Of a DNA stretch of 64,000 bases, positions 17,247-26,424 are shown in pieces. Position 1 is the stretch's first letter; the number at the start of each line of letters is the position of its first letter. The stretch is from Methanomassiliicoccaceae archaeon (lineage in GTDB: Archaea; Thermoplasmatota; Thermoplasmata; Methanomassiliicoccales; Methanomethylophilaceae), in the NCBI GenBank assembly GCA_009778575.1, contig WRJJ01000001.1, positions 1 through 64,000 on the forward strand, given 5' to 3'. The notes under the pieces were generated by a model. It saw only the letters and a program-made list of their open reading frames with translations, searched no databases and was not told the DNA's origin. The translations under genes and the position numbers were made by a program.

Positions 17247-19067
17247 ATGAGAAGAACCAACACTTGCGGAGAACTCAGGTCAGAGGATATAGGAAAAAAG
17301 GTCTGTCTTCAGGGATGGGTAAGGTTTTCCAGAGACCATGGCGGAGTAGCCTTCATCGATCTTGCCGACAGATACGGAATAACACAGATCGTGTTCGACC
17401 CGGAAGATGTTCCGGGAGAGACCGATGTGAATTCCCTGTCGAATACGATGAGGACGTTCACCCGTGAGTCCGCAGTATCGGTTAACGGCATTGTCAGGAA
17501 GAGGGTTGACGGCACCGAGGATGCAAGGAACCCCACCGGCGAGGTGGAGGTGCTGATCACGGAGGCCGAGCTTCTGAACAGATCAAGGTCGCCGCCATTC
17601 GAGCTGGGCGACCAAAAAGAAGGCGTGCTTCCGAACGAGGACACAAGGATGAGGTACAGATACCTCGACCTCAGGAGAACCGAGGCCATACAGGCGATGG
17701 AAACAAGGAGCAGATTCATCCACCTGATAAGACAGTACATGGTCGAGAACGGTTTCCTTGAGATAGAAACGCCTATTCTCGCAAGGTCCACGCCGGAAGG
17801 CGCAAGAGATTTCATAGTGCCGTCAAGGGTGCACCCCGGCACGTTCTACGCTCTGCCCCAGTCCCCTCAGCTGTTCAAACAGATGCTGATGGTCGGGAGC
17901 ATGGACCGCTATTATCAGATCGCAAGATGCTTCAGGGACGAGGACTCCAGAAAGGACCGCCAGCCAGAATTCACTCAGCTGGATATGGAAATGTCCTTTG
18001 TCGACTCGAAGGACATCCAGGATATGATCGAAGGATTGATCGCATATGTATGGAAAGGCCTCTTCGGCAAAGAGATAGACATCCCCTTCAGGCGCATAGG
18101 CTATACGGAAGCAATGGAATCATACGGTTCCGATAAGCCTGACCTAAGGTACGGGCTCAAATTCGTCTCTCTGACCGAGGTCGTGAAAGACGCCCAATAC
18201 GATATATTCCAAAGGATACTCAAGACCGGAGGGATGGTCGCAGGCTTGAACCTGAAAGCGGACGTGGCCGGCGAGCGCATCGGAAGGAATGATGTTGACA
18301 GATACATCGGCCAAGCGAAGAAGTTCGGCCTCGGCGGACTCACGTGGATGAGGTGCAAGGACGGCAAGCTGGAAAGCAACATAACGAAATACTTCACGCC
18401 GGAGATCCTGGATGCGATAAAACAAAAGATGGGCGCGGAAGAGGGGGACCTGCTGTTCCTTATCGCGGGGCCATGGAAATCCACCTATGAAGGAGGAGGA
18501 GCGCTCAGGAAGAGGCTCGCGGAGGACCTTGACCTTATACCGAAGGATGAGATGCAGTTCACTTGGCTTGTGGACTGCCCTATGTTCGAGGTGGACCCGG
18601 TGTCCGGGAAGTACGACGTGTTCCACCATCCTTTCGTCCTTCCTGAGAATGACCTCAATGATGCGTATGTCGGAGGAGCATGCTTCGACCTCTGCCTCAA
18701 CGGCAACGAACTCGGTTCCGGATCATTAAGGATACACGACCCGGAGCTTCAGAGGGAGGTCTTCAGGAAGATCGGCATGGACGACGAGAAGATCCAGGCG
18801 GATTTCGGGTTCTTCGTGGAGGCACTCGGCTACGGCGCACCGCCCCACGGCGGCATCGCGCTGGGTATTGACAGGTTCATGTCCATTCTCCTTGGGAAGG
18901 ATACCATCAGAGAGGTCATCGCGTTCCCGAAGAACAAGAAGGCCGTATCGCTGCTGGACGGGTCTCCCGCAAAGGTGGAAGACGAGAAATTGGAAGAGCT
19001 GCAGATAATGACCCTGGCCATCGAAGGTATGGACTTCGATGACCTGGGGAGCCTTGACGAAGAATGA
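17247..19067 (+). CDS. aspS: Aspartyl-tRNA synthetase, bacterial-type (with GAD-like insertion)
   Basis: MRRTNTCGELRSEDIGKKVCLQGWVRFSRDHGGVAFIDLADRYGITQIVFDP; ~606 aa; GSDKPDLRYGL...; GIALGIDRF. Confidence 0.93.
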   Translation: MRRTNTCGELRSEDIGKKVCLQGWVRFSRDHGGVAFIDLADRYGITQIVFDPEDVPGETDVNSLSNTMRTFTRESAVSVNGIVRKRVDGTEDARNPTGEVEVLITEAELLNRSRSPPFELGDQKEGVLPNEDTRMRYRYLDLRRTEAIQAMETRSRFIHLIRQYMVENGFLEIETPILARSTPEGARDFIVPSRVHPGTFYALPQSPQLFKQMLMVGSMDRYYQIARCFRDEDSRKDRQPEFTQLDMEMSFVDSKDIQDMIEGLIAYVWKGLFGKEIDIPFRRIGYTEAMESYGSDKPDLRYGLKFVSLTEVVKDAQYDIFQRILKTGGMVAGLNLKADVAGERIGRNDVDRYIGQAKKFGLGGLTWMRCKDGKLESNITKYFTPEILDAIKQKMGAEEGDLLFLIAGPWKSTYEGGGALRKRLAEDLDLIPKDEMQFTWLVDCPMFEVDPVSGKYDVFHHPFVLPENDLNDAYVGGACFDLCLNGNELGSGSLRIHDPELQREVFRKIGMDDEKIQADFGFFVEALGYGAPPHGGIALGIDRFMSILLGKDTIREVIAFPKNKKAVSLLDGSPAKVEDEKLEELQIMTLAIEGMDFDDLGSLDEE

Positions 19068-19081
19068 GGTCACGAATGGGC

Positions 19082-20422
19082 TCAAAGCCTTGAGGCAAGC
19101 GCGCCTTTCGTTGCCGAGACGATATCCGAAGAAGAATATCTGCCGCCGGTCTCTTTCATCACATGGCCGATGACGCGGTTAATCGCCTTTTCATTCTTCT
19201 TTATCTCGTCTATGATCTCGGGATGCGAATCCAGATAGTCGCCGACGATCTGGTCCAGACCCGCGCTCTGCTCTTTTATCGTCCCGATGTCCGAGCCCGT
19301 CATGTAGGCTTTCAGCTCAATGTCCGCCTCTATGTCCGTAATGTCGCCGTCTGCGAATCTCTTTGTTATTCTCACGATCCCCGCCGGGTCTTTTCCGGCG
19401 GCCTCGAACGCCTTCCAGTTGGCGGATATGGCCCCGGTGGTCCAGGACACCGCTTTTTGAGGGGAACCGGTAGCCTCGGCTATGGCCTCGAACGTCTTGG
19501 CGAGATTCACTGAGGTAGAAACGATCTGACCGGCTGTCTTCTCGTCTATGCCGTATTCTCTGCTGATCCTTATGGCCATGTTGACCGGGCTCTCTTTGAT
19601 GGAAATGGACCTGACCATCTCCCCTATGTGAAATACTCCAAGATCCGGCTCATTGATGTAGCCGTAGTCGGACTCGTACTCTTTCTTTCTGACGGAAATG
19701 GTCACTCCCCTTTCCTCGTCGAAGCGCCTGGTCTCTCTGTCGACCTTCCCTCCCGCCTTCAGGATCTTCGTTTGTCGTATTGCCTCGAACGTCAGCGCCC
19801 TCTCGACATTCCTCAGGCCCGTGACGTTCTTTACCTCGACCCTTTCCTTTCCGATGGAGATGTTGCAGTCGCAGCGTATGCTCCTCTCTCCGTCTCCAGG
19901 AAGGTCAATGGTGTGGCGTATGTCCGTTATCAGTTGTTTAAGGAACTCCCTCGCCTCTGCCGGGGAGGAGAAATCGGGGTCCGTGACTATCTCCGTAAGC
20001 GGGGTCCCCGCTCTGTTGTAGTCCACCAGCGACGACTGGTCTCCGACCCTTTTTGTCTTTCCCGGATCCTCCTCAAGCTGTATCTTCGTTATCCCGATGG
20101 GCTTTTTCCCGTGCAGAAGGTACACTCCTTTGCTTCCGACGGTTTTTTCATACTGGGTCACCTGCACTCCTTTGCTCATGTCGGGATAGAAATACGTCTT
20201 CCTTGCGAACCACATTATATCCGGTATCTCGCAGTTGAGCATCTTTGCCAGTTTTATCCCGCATTCCACTGCTTTTTTGTTAAGGACGGGCTTGGTCCCC
20301 GGCATACCCAGACATATGGGGCACACATGCGTGTTGGGAGCCTCCGCATCGGTAGTGGGGCAGGAGCAGAACATTTTCGATGCGGTCGGAAGCTGCACGT
20401 GTATCTCCAATCCTATCATCAT
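19082..20422 (-). CDS. gatB: Asp-tRNA(Asn)/Glu-tRNA(Gln) amidotransferase subunit B
   Basis: MIGLEIHVQLPTASKMFCSC...VCPICLGMPGTKPVLN. Confidence 0.95.
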   Translation of the reverse strand: MMIGLEIHVQLPTASKMFCSCPTTDAEAPNTHVCPICLGMPGTKPVLNKKAVECGIKLAKMLNCEIPDIMWFARKTYFYPDMSKGVQVTQYEKTVGSKGVYLLHGKKPIGITKIQLEEDPGKTKRVGDQSSLVDYNRAGTPLTEIVTDPDFSSPAEAREFLKQLITDIRHTIDLPGDGERSIRCDCNISIGKERVEVKNVTGLRNVERALTFEAIRQTKILKAGGKVDRETRRFDEERGVTISVRKKEYESDYGYINEPDLGVFHIGEMVRSISIKESPVNMAIRISREYGIDEKTAGQIVSTSVNLAKTFEAIAEATGSPQKAVSWTTGAISANWKAFEAAGKDPAGIVRITKRFADGDITDIEADIELKAYMTGSDIGTIKEQSAGLDQIVGDYLDSHPEIIDEIKKNEKAINRVIGHVMKETGGRYSSSDIVSATKGALASRL

Positions 20423-21741
20423 AGCGACACCTCCGGGCGTCTCACATCGAATGCCTTACCCCAATCCTTTGCGAACGTTATGAGGGGATCCTCTTTCCAA
20501 TGGTCCGTTACAAGCTGCATACCTATCGGCATCCCGCTGCCGTCATAACCGCACGGAACGGAGATATGCGGCATTCCCGCCACATCGGGAGGGCACGCAA
20601 GACGGTCGATGCCGTAGGATTCATCGGATGTCATTTTGGCTATCTCCTCGAACTTCGGAGAAACAAAAGGCATTGTCGGAGTAAGTATCGCGTCATGCTC
20701 CGCAAACGCTTTTTTGTAGCTTTCGATGATGTGCAGCCTTACCCTGAGAGCTTTCACATAATATCTCTCTCTGAGCCCCGCCATCCTGATGTAGGTTCCG
20801 TAAAGTATCCTTTGTCTGGCCTCCTCTCCGATGTATTTGGTCCTGAAATAAGTAAAATAGTCATCGAACCGCATGGAAAGATCGCCTTCTTGCTGGCCGT
20901 ACCTCATGCCGACGAAACTCGCAAGGTTCGTGGATGACTCGGCCGCAGAGATTATGAAGCATGTGGAGAGGGCATATTTCAGGGAGGGCATCTTGATCAT
21001 CTTTACCTCGACCCCCATGCCCCTCAGGACATCCAAGGAGGACTCGAAGCAGGAAAGGACGTCCTTGCTGACCCCCTCAAGCTGTTCTTCCGGCACCCCG
21101 ACGGATCCGATCCTCTCTCCTTTCAGTTCAAGCTCGGGCTGGGCGCAGGACGTAGGTTCTCTGGGGTCCTTTCCGGAAATGACCGGAAGGAACCGAGCCA
21201 GCAACTCAGGGTCTGAAGAGATCAGCCCCACTTTGTCCAATGAGTTGCCGCAGTCCACCAGGCCGTATCTGGACACCCTGCCGTAGGTAGGTACGAGGCC
21301 GTACACCCCGCAGAAGCTTGCGGGACAGCAGATGGAGCCTCCCGTGGACGCTCCCAGCGAGACATGGCCGTCTATCGCCGCTGCCGCGCACGCCGATCCT
21401 CCGGCCGAGCCGCCGCATGACCGCTCAAGGTCGAAGGGGTTCTTTGGAATCCCATATGCGGAATTGGTGCCGAATGAACCGAACCCGAACTCGTCCATGT
21501 TGCATTTGCCGATAAGTTTTCCTCCCGCGGCCCTCATTTTCTCTATGGCGGCGGCATCGAATACGGGACGGTGTCCGTCCAACATCTTGGAGCCGCACCG
21601 CGTCATCATGTCTTTTGATGTCAGGCCGTCCTCGGCGGAGAAAAGGAACTTCGAATCGCCTAGATCAGCATCCTCCGCGATGCAGCTGAACATGGAGTAC
21701 TTGTCGTTGAGCCCGGGCAGCGACGCCAGGATGTCCTTCAT
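20419..21741 (-). CDS. gatA: Amidotransferase subunit A
   Basis: GKCNMDEFGFGSFGTNSAYG...GGSAGGSACA...GASTGGSI. Confidence 0.95.
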   Translation of the reverse strand: MKDILASLPGLNDKYSMFSCIAEDADLGDSKFLFSAEDGLTSKDMMTRCGSKMLDGHRPVFDAAAIEKMRAAGGKLIGKCNMDEFGFGSFGTNSAYGIPKNPFDLERSCGGSAGGSACAAAAIDGHVSLGASTGGSICCPASFCGVYGLVPTYGRVSRYGLVDCGNSLDKVGLISSDPELLARFLPVISGKDPREPTSCAQPELELKGERIGSVGVPEEQLEGVSKDVLSCFESSLDVLRGMGVEVKMIKMPSLKYALSTCFIISAAESSTNLASFVGMRYGQQEGDLSMRFDDYFTYFRTKYIGEEARQRILYGTYIRMAGLRERYYVKALRVRLHIIESYKKAFAEHDAILTPTMPFVSPKFEEIAKMTSDESYGIDRLACPPDVAGMPHISVPCGYDGSGMPIGMQLVTDHWKEDPLITFAKDWGKAFDVRRPEVSL

Positions 21742-22052
21742 AGAACTCTGGGCCCCCTGACATAGTTCTCGTATGTTTTCATATCTTTCAGGAGCTCGTA
21801 TGGATCAAAGAATATGCCTGGTACATCGTCCCTCAGGACATCTCCCACTTCCAAAGGGTTCACGCCGTGCCCCTCTCCTTCAGGTGCACCGTCGATCATA
21901 TTGAGCCGATTGAATAACTCGTCAAAATCTTTGCAGTATCTTTCAATCTCCTCTTCATTAAGCGCAAAATGCGCCGCTTTCGCGACCCTTTCCATGATCA
22001 TTCTGTCCATGTTGACAGCATGATTGTCCGCTTTGGTTATATTATTTACCAA
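21738..22052 (-). CDS. gatC: Amidotransferase subunit C
   Basis: VAKAAHFALNEEEIERYCKDFDELFNRLNMIDG; gatCAB order. Confidence 0.85.
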   Translation of the reverse strand: MVNNITKADNHAVNMDRMIMERVAKAAHFALNEEEIERYCKDFDELFNRLNMIDGAPEGEGHGVNPLEVGDVLRDDVPGIFFDPYELLKDMKTYENYVRGPRVL

Positions 22053-22054
22053 AC

Positions 22055-22675
22055 TTATGATCCATCGTACATTATCAGCCCGTAAAGGGTCATGCCGTCG
22101 TCCCTGAAATGGAACTCGATGTTCTGCGACCCCATGTACTCATCCATCATTATCCCGTAGGCGGCTATGGACGATATTCTTTGATCGGGGAACCTGCACG
22201 GATCGTCCGGATAGGAGCACTCTCCGCAGTATCTGCAGCCGCCGTCAGTGAGAGCCAGGACCCTGTATCCTTCTCCTCTGAGTGCGTTGCTGAACCTCCT
22301 GCATGCGTCTTGGTGTGCGGTACCGAGTTCCCGCAGAAGCTCACGGTCTTTCAGATCTATGTTATTGAACTCCTTTATGAGGAAAGCGGCGTTTGAGAAA
22401 TCCCCCAATGTCTTAAGGCATTCCTCTTCCCTGCCGACCCCGGGAGGACAGCCCCATGTGACGCTATACGCGCCGCATACGTTCTGGGCGCAGAGCTCTC
22501 TGCATTTTTTCATTGATGCGTGATCCGGAGAGGGCAGGCCAACTTTTTTAAAAGAGTATCCCTCCATGGCAGGGTCCGTTGACATCCTATTCCATACATC
22601 ATCTATCATACTCTGCGTATTCTTCTGCGTGATTAAATAGGTAACTTTGGCCGAAACGGGATCCGGCGGAAGCAA
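22055..22675 (-). CDS. DUF2284 metal-binding protein
   Basis: CRELCAQNVCGAYSVTWGCPPGVG...CRYCGECSYPDDPCRFPDQR. Confidence 0.85.
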   Translation of the reverse strand: MLPPDPVSAKVTYLITQKNTQSMIDDVWNRMSTDPAMEGYSFKKVGLPSPDHASMKKCRELCAQNVCGAYSVTWGCPPGVGREEECLKTLGDFSNAAFLIKEFNNIDLKDRELLRELGTAHQDACRRFSNALRGEGYRVLALTDGGCRYCGECSYPDDPCRFPDQRISSIAAYGIMMDEYMGSQNIEFHFRDDGMTLYGLIMYDGS

Positions 22676-22796
22676 GGAAAGATCACGGCAAGGTCACATA
22701 ACCGGCGAGTGGATGCATAGCTGCGCAAAGCCCCTCTTTCCGGAGCGACACACATGCGGACATGGTTATGCTTTCAGATCTCAAGCAACATAATAC

Positions 22797-22892
22797 TGCA
22801 AAAATTGTAATTTTTTAAAAAAAGATTGTGCAGAAATTGGATTTTTTTGTAAAAAGATACTGCAATATTTGTATAACTTGTTCTGCCATCAC
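22797..22892. repeat. Three imperfect tandem repeats with 32-bp period
   Basis: Units begin TGCA at 22797, 22829, 22861; units 1 and 2 match at about 25/32. Confidence 0.65.
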
Positions 22893-23005
22893 GAACGTCC
22901 GTTAGGTTACGGCGGAAAGCGTATGGGGCCCCGCATAGATCCCGATGCCCGAAACACCTCTTTTTTGGGAAAGAGATTAAAACCCCTCCCCCTCATATCA
23001 TAGCC

Positions 23006-23518
23006 ATGGTGGAAGACACACCGGACAAGAAGATCATGGCCGGGATGAAGGCAATGGATGAGGGCGACTTCAAAAAAGCGTACTCTCATTTCAAAAAACT
23101 CGCGGAAGAATATCCAAAGAACGCAGATGTTTGGTACTACAAAGCGGAATGCGGCAATTATGCCTCGGGGATGTTCGGCGCGAAGGTCTCGCCCGAAGAG
23201 ATAATGGACTCTTACAGGAAAGCGATAGAATTGGACGGGGACAGGGTGGAGTTCTACCAGTCGTACGGTTCTTTCTGCATCTCCGTGAACAAATATGATG
23301 AAGCGGAGAAAGCGTACAACGAGGCCGCGCAAATAGACGAATCCCTCGAGTCTTCGCTTTATTCGGAATTCGCGATCGAGTACTTCAACAATGTGATGGC
23401 GACATACGGCGAGATAATGGAGGACCCCAAGGCAAGGGCGCCGTATGCAAAGAAAGCATTGGAGTACATGCTCAAAGCACTGGAGATATCTCCGGAAGAG
23501 GCAAAGAACCTGCTCTGA
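23006..23518 (+). CDS. TPR-repeat protein
   Basis: MDEGDFKKAYSHFKKLAEEYPKNADVWYYKAECG... repeated TPR-like helices. Confidence 0.75.
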   Translation: MVEDTPDKKIMAGMKAMDEGDFKKAYSHFKKLAEEYPKNADVWYYKAECGNYASGMFGAKVSPEEIMDSYRKAIELDGDRVEFYQSYGSFCISVNKYDEAEKAYNEAAQIDESLESSLYSEFAIEYFNNVMATYGEIMEDPKARAPYAKKALEYMLKALEISPEEAKNLL

Positions 23519-23554
23519 GGGCAGCAATATCCGATCAAAGAAACAAGGGATTGG

Positions 23555-23629
23555 TAGCGAGGGGTCGATTTGAACGACCGGTCTCCGGGTTATGAGCCCG
23601 ACGGGATATCCTGGCTACCCCACCTCGCT
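23555..23629 (-). tRNA. tRNA-Met (CAT), initiator type
   Basis: Reverse complement AGCGAGGTGGGGTAGCCAGGATATCCCGTCGGGCTCATAACCCGG...CCTCGCTA; GGG/CCC anticodon stem. Confidence 0.93.
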
Positions 23630-23698
23630 GTTGTCCCCTCTTACTGCTATTTGATATAAAAACTTTCATGGCAGAAAGCCCTGCGGAAAGCAGGGAGT

Positions 23699-24031
23699 TC
23701 AGAAGAATTTCTTCAGGAACATCAGGTCTTGTATCTTGCCTTTTACGGTTATCTTCTTTGTAACGTACGCTTTCATCGGCCTCAGGGTGCCGTCGATAAG
23801 TCCCTGGAGGCTTTCCGGCGTCGTGACAAGGGTGATGTCCGCTTCATCAATGACCTCAGGTTTGAAGTCGCTTATCTGAGCGTTCTCCAGTTTCAGAGAG
23901 TAGTGTTCCGTGCCGAGATCGATGTTGACCGTCTTCTTAAGAGGCATTACCTCTTCCTTTGCCTGCTCGTCGTTCTCCATCTTTCTGTGGAACTTGTCAA
24001 TAAGTGTCTGAATCGAAGCTTCCATGCTCAT
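23699..24031 (-). CDS. SCP2 sterol-binding-domain protein
   Basis: ADITLVTTPESLQGLIDGTLRPMKAYVTKKITVKGKIQDLMFLKKFF. Confidence 0.8.
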   Translation of the reverse strand: MSMEASIQTLIDKFHRKMENDEQAKEEVMPLKKTVNIDLGTEHYSLKLENAQISDFKPEVIDEADITLVTTPESLQGLIDGTLRPMKAYVTKKITVKGKIQDLMFLKKFF

Positions 24032-24035
24032 GGTC

Positions 24036-24698
24036 TCACCAGTCGCTGATCCTGGTGTTCTTGGAGACGGTCATCATCTGCCTCACGGGTTCCCAGGAGC
24101 AACGTGTATGTGGAGGCGGACCACCGTTATCTTTTATCCATTTTTCTATGAATTCCATCGTACGCTGATCACTCGGATATCCGCTTCCTATGTCCGTCCC
24201 GAACTCTCTTTCAATGTCGGCGACCATCCTGTCCCTGGTCACCTTTGCGATGATGGACGCTGCAGAAACGATGGGAAAAGTGTCGTCCGCCTTGTGTCTG
24301 GCTATTATCTCCGTGCTGTTCATTCTTCTGCTCATATCTCTGGAAAAAGCCGCCTCGTTCACATCGGGGCAGTCCGCATATACGGCTGATACGGGGACCT
24401 TCGAACAGGCTTTGACGAACATCTCCAGTTCTATCTCGTTCAACGTCATCTCCTTCCGCTTGCCGTCGATCTCCGCAGCGGCCGCACAGACGATGGATGT
24501 CTCGCACGCATCAATGATCAGATCGTACATCCGTTCCCTCGTCTTGGGGGCCAGTTTCTTTGAGTCCTTTACTCCGATATCCACCAGGATGCCGTCGGAG
24601 GCAGAATAGACGGCTCCGACAACCAAAGGGCCGAGGACCGACCCTCTTCCAGCCTCGTCGACGCCGCACAGCATATTTTCGGGATGGCGGTATGACAT
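24036..24698 (-). CDS. rnhB: Ribonuclease HII
   Basis: CGVDEAGRGSVLGPLVVGAV...SIIAKVTRDR. Confidence 0.95.
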   Translation of the reverse strand: MSYRHPENMLCGVDEAGRGSVLGPLVVGAVYSASDGILVDIGVKDSKKLAPKTRERMYDLIIDACETSIVCAAAAEIDGKRKEMTLNEIELEMFVKACSKVPVSAVYADCPDVNEAAFSRDMSRRMNSTEIIARHKADDTFPIVSAASIIAKVTRDRMVADIEREFGTDIGSGYPSDQRTMEFIEKWIKDNGGPPPHTRCSWEPVRQMMTVSKNTRISDW

Positions 24699-24751
24699 GA
24701 TATTCCTTTTCCATACTAAATTTATTGTAACTCTATACTTTTTAAGTAATA

Positions 24752-25666
24752 ATGGCATTACGCTGCATGGCTCTGAAGTGTGATGTGCAGTACAAAAAAG
24801 GCGATACCTGGTCCAAGCTCACAAAGGTTGGCGTGACCGGCGTAAGAAAGCCGGTGGTCGTGAAAAGGGAGGGGATCAACAGCGCTTTGAACGGGGCGCT
24901 CAACTGTTGGATAGATATCTTCGTGGACCTCCCCGCCGACCAGAAAGGATCCCACCTTTCCAGAAATGTAGAGGTGCTCAGCAATGTGGTCGAGGACAGC
25001 ATCAGGGAGCCCGTGACCGGACTGGAGAACATGGCGGTCGCCATGTGCAAGAAACTGCTGGCACATCACGAGTACGCCCAGACCGCCAACGTAGACATAG
25101 TGGCCGAATACTTCAGAGAGAGCGAGACCCCCTCGGGGAAGGGGACGTTGGAGATCTACAAATTATTGGCGAGCGGGTCCGCCGTCAGAGGAAGCGGGAT
25201 AAGGAAGACCATCGGGGTGGAGGTCATAGGAATGACCGCATGCCCCTGCGCTCAGCAGACGGTGTCCGAGATGATGGACTGCGGCAGCGACATCCCCGTG
25301 ATGTCGCATAACCAGAGGAACGTATGCACCGCGCTCTTCACGATGGACGACGGCACCGACGTGGAAGCGGATGAGATAATAGATATTGTTCAGAAGGCCT
25401 TCTCATCCCCCACATACGAGCTTCTCAAAAGGGGCGACGAGGGCCAGGTGGTGATCAACGCTCACAACAATCCGAGGTTCGTTGAGGATGTGGTGAGGAA
25501 TGTCCTGGAGTCGGTCGTTGAAAGGTACGGAAAGCTTTCCGACAATGTGGAGATAAAAGTGAAGAGCGAGTCGGAGGAATCCATTCACAAACACAACGCG
25601 TTCGCGGAAAGGACCGCGACCCTCGGAGAACTGAGAGAAGAATACAAGCGCAAGGTCACTCGGTGA
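24752..25666 (+). CDS. mptA: GTP cyclohydrolase MptA (FolE2 family)
   Basis: GVTGVRKPVVVKREG...GMTACPCAQQTVSE...MSHNQRN. Confidence 0.93.
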   Translation: MALRCMALKCDVQYKKGDTWSKLTKVGVTGVRKPVVVKREGINSALNGALNCWIDIFVDLPADQKGSHLSRNVEVLSNVVEDSIREPVTGLENMAVAMCKKLLAHHEYAQTANVDIVAEYFRESETPSGKGTLEIYKLLASGSAVRGSGIRKTIGVEVIGMTACPCAQQTVSEMMDCGSDIPVMSHNQRNVCTALFTMDDGTDVEADEIIDIVQKAFSSPTYELLKRGDEGQVVINAHNNPRFVEDVVRNVLESVVERYGKLSDNVEIKVKSESEESIHKHNAFAERTATLGELREEYKRKVTR

Positions 25667-26420
25667 ACTTCCCAAGCCTCTTTTCCAAGACGGATATGTC
25701 GGACACATACACGTCCTTGGGGCACTCCAGATCCTCAAGGCAGCCGGTCCAATATACAACAAGGCCCGGGCCGAATAGTTCTGTGTAAGGGCACAGCTGT
25801 TTTCTGGAGTTAAGGCGGAACTCCACGTTATCGCCGAATGACGCCTTGCTCTCTATCCAGCATATCTTCTTCCCGTCGTATGACATGGGCTCGTCCAACA
25901 GGCAGTCGGGGGTCTTCTGCCCCTCTCCGCCGCGAAGGTCTTCTTCGGTCTTGTAAACGATGTTCTGCTCATTGAGCCAGTTCTGGAGGAGCGTCTCTCC
26001 CCATATCCCCCTTTCTTTATGCTTCTCGTTGGCATCCGGAGAATATACGAGATCGTATTTGACCACGTCCCTGACCTCATCCGCGGTCTGCTGGCTCTCG
26101 AGCAGCTCCGGCTTCCTTATGAACTCCCAGAACTGCTTTCTGGTAACGCCGTCCTCTTGAAAGATGAACATCGAGATGAGTATCGGAGGGAATCTGTACT
26201 TATCGGATATCTCCATGAGTGTCTTTCCCTTTTTCCATTCTTTGAGCAGAAGCGGAGCTTTATCTTTGATAGAGTGGAAACGTTTCTTCACATCTCTGCT
26301 TGTTTTTTGGGTGTAAAGGGTCTCCAGCAGCCGGCTGTCGTATCCTTTTTCGAGAAATTTCTCTATGTCCCCCGGCCTGTTCAGGGCGTCGTAAAGCTTT
26401 TTGTACTCTTCATATTCCAT
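25656..26420 (-). CDS. CDIN1/C15orf41-like 'TPD' family predicted nuclease
   Basis: TPDCLLDEPMSYDGKKICWIESKASFGDNVEF...FGPGLVVYWTGCLEDLECPKDV. Confidence 0.82.
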   Translation of the reverse strand: MEYEEYKKLYDALNRPGDIEKFLEKGYDSRLLETLYTQKTSRDVKKRFHSIKDKAPLLLKEWKKGKTLMEISDKYRFPPILISMFIFQEDGVTRKQFWEFIRKPELLESQQTADEVRDVVKYDLVYSPDANEKHKERGIWGETLLQNWLNEQNIVYKTEEDLRGGEGQKTPDCLLDEPMSYDGKKICWIESKASFGDNVEFRLNSRKQLCPYTELFGPGLVVYWTGCLEDLECPKDVYVSDISVLEKRLGKFTE

Positions 26421-26424
26421 CTGA

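Noticed and set aside
19628-20548. 306-aa plus-strand ORF
   Set aside because: Antisense to gatB/gatA, which are well supported.
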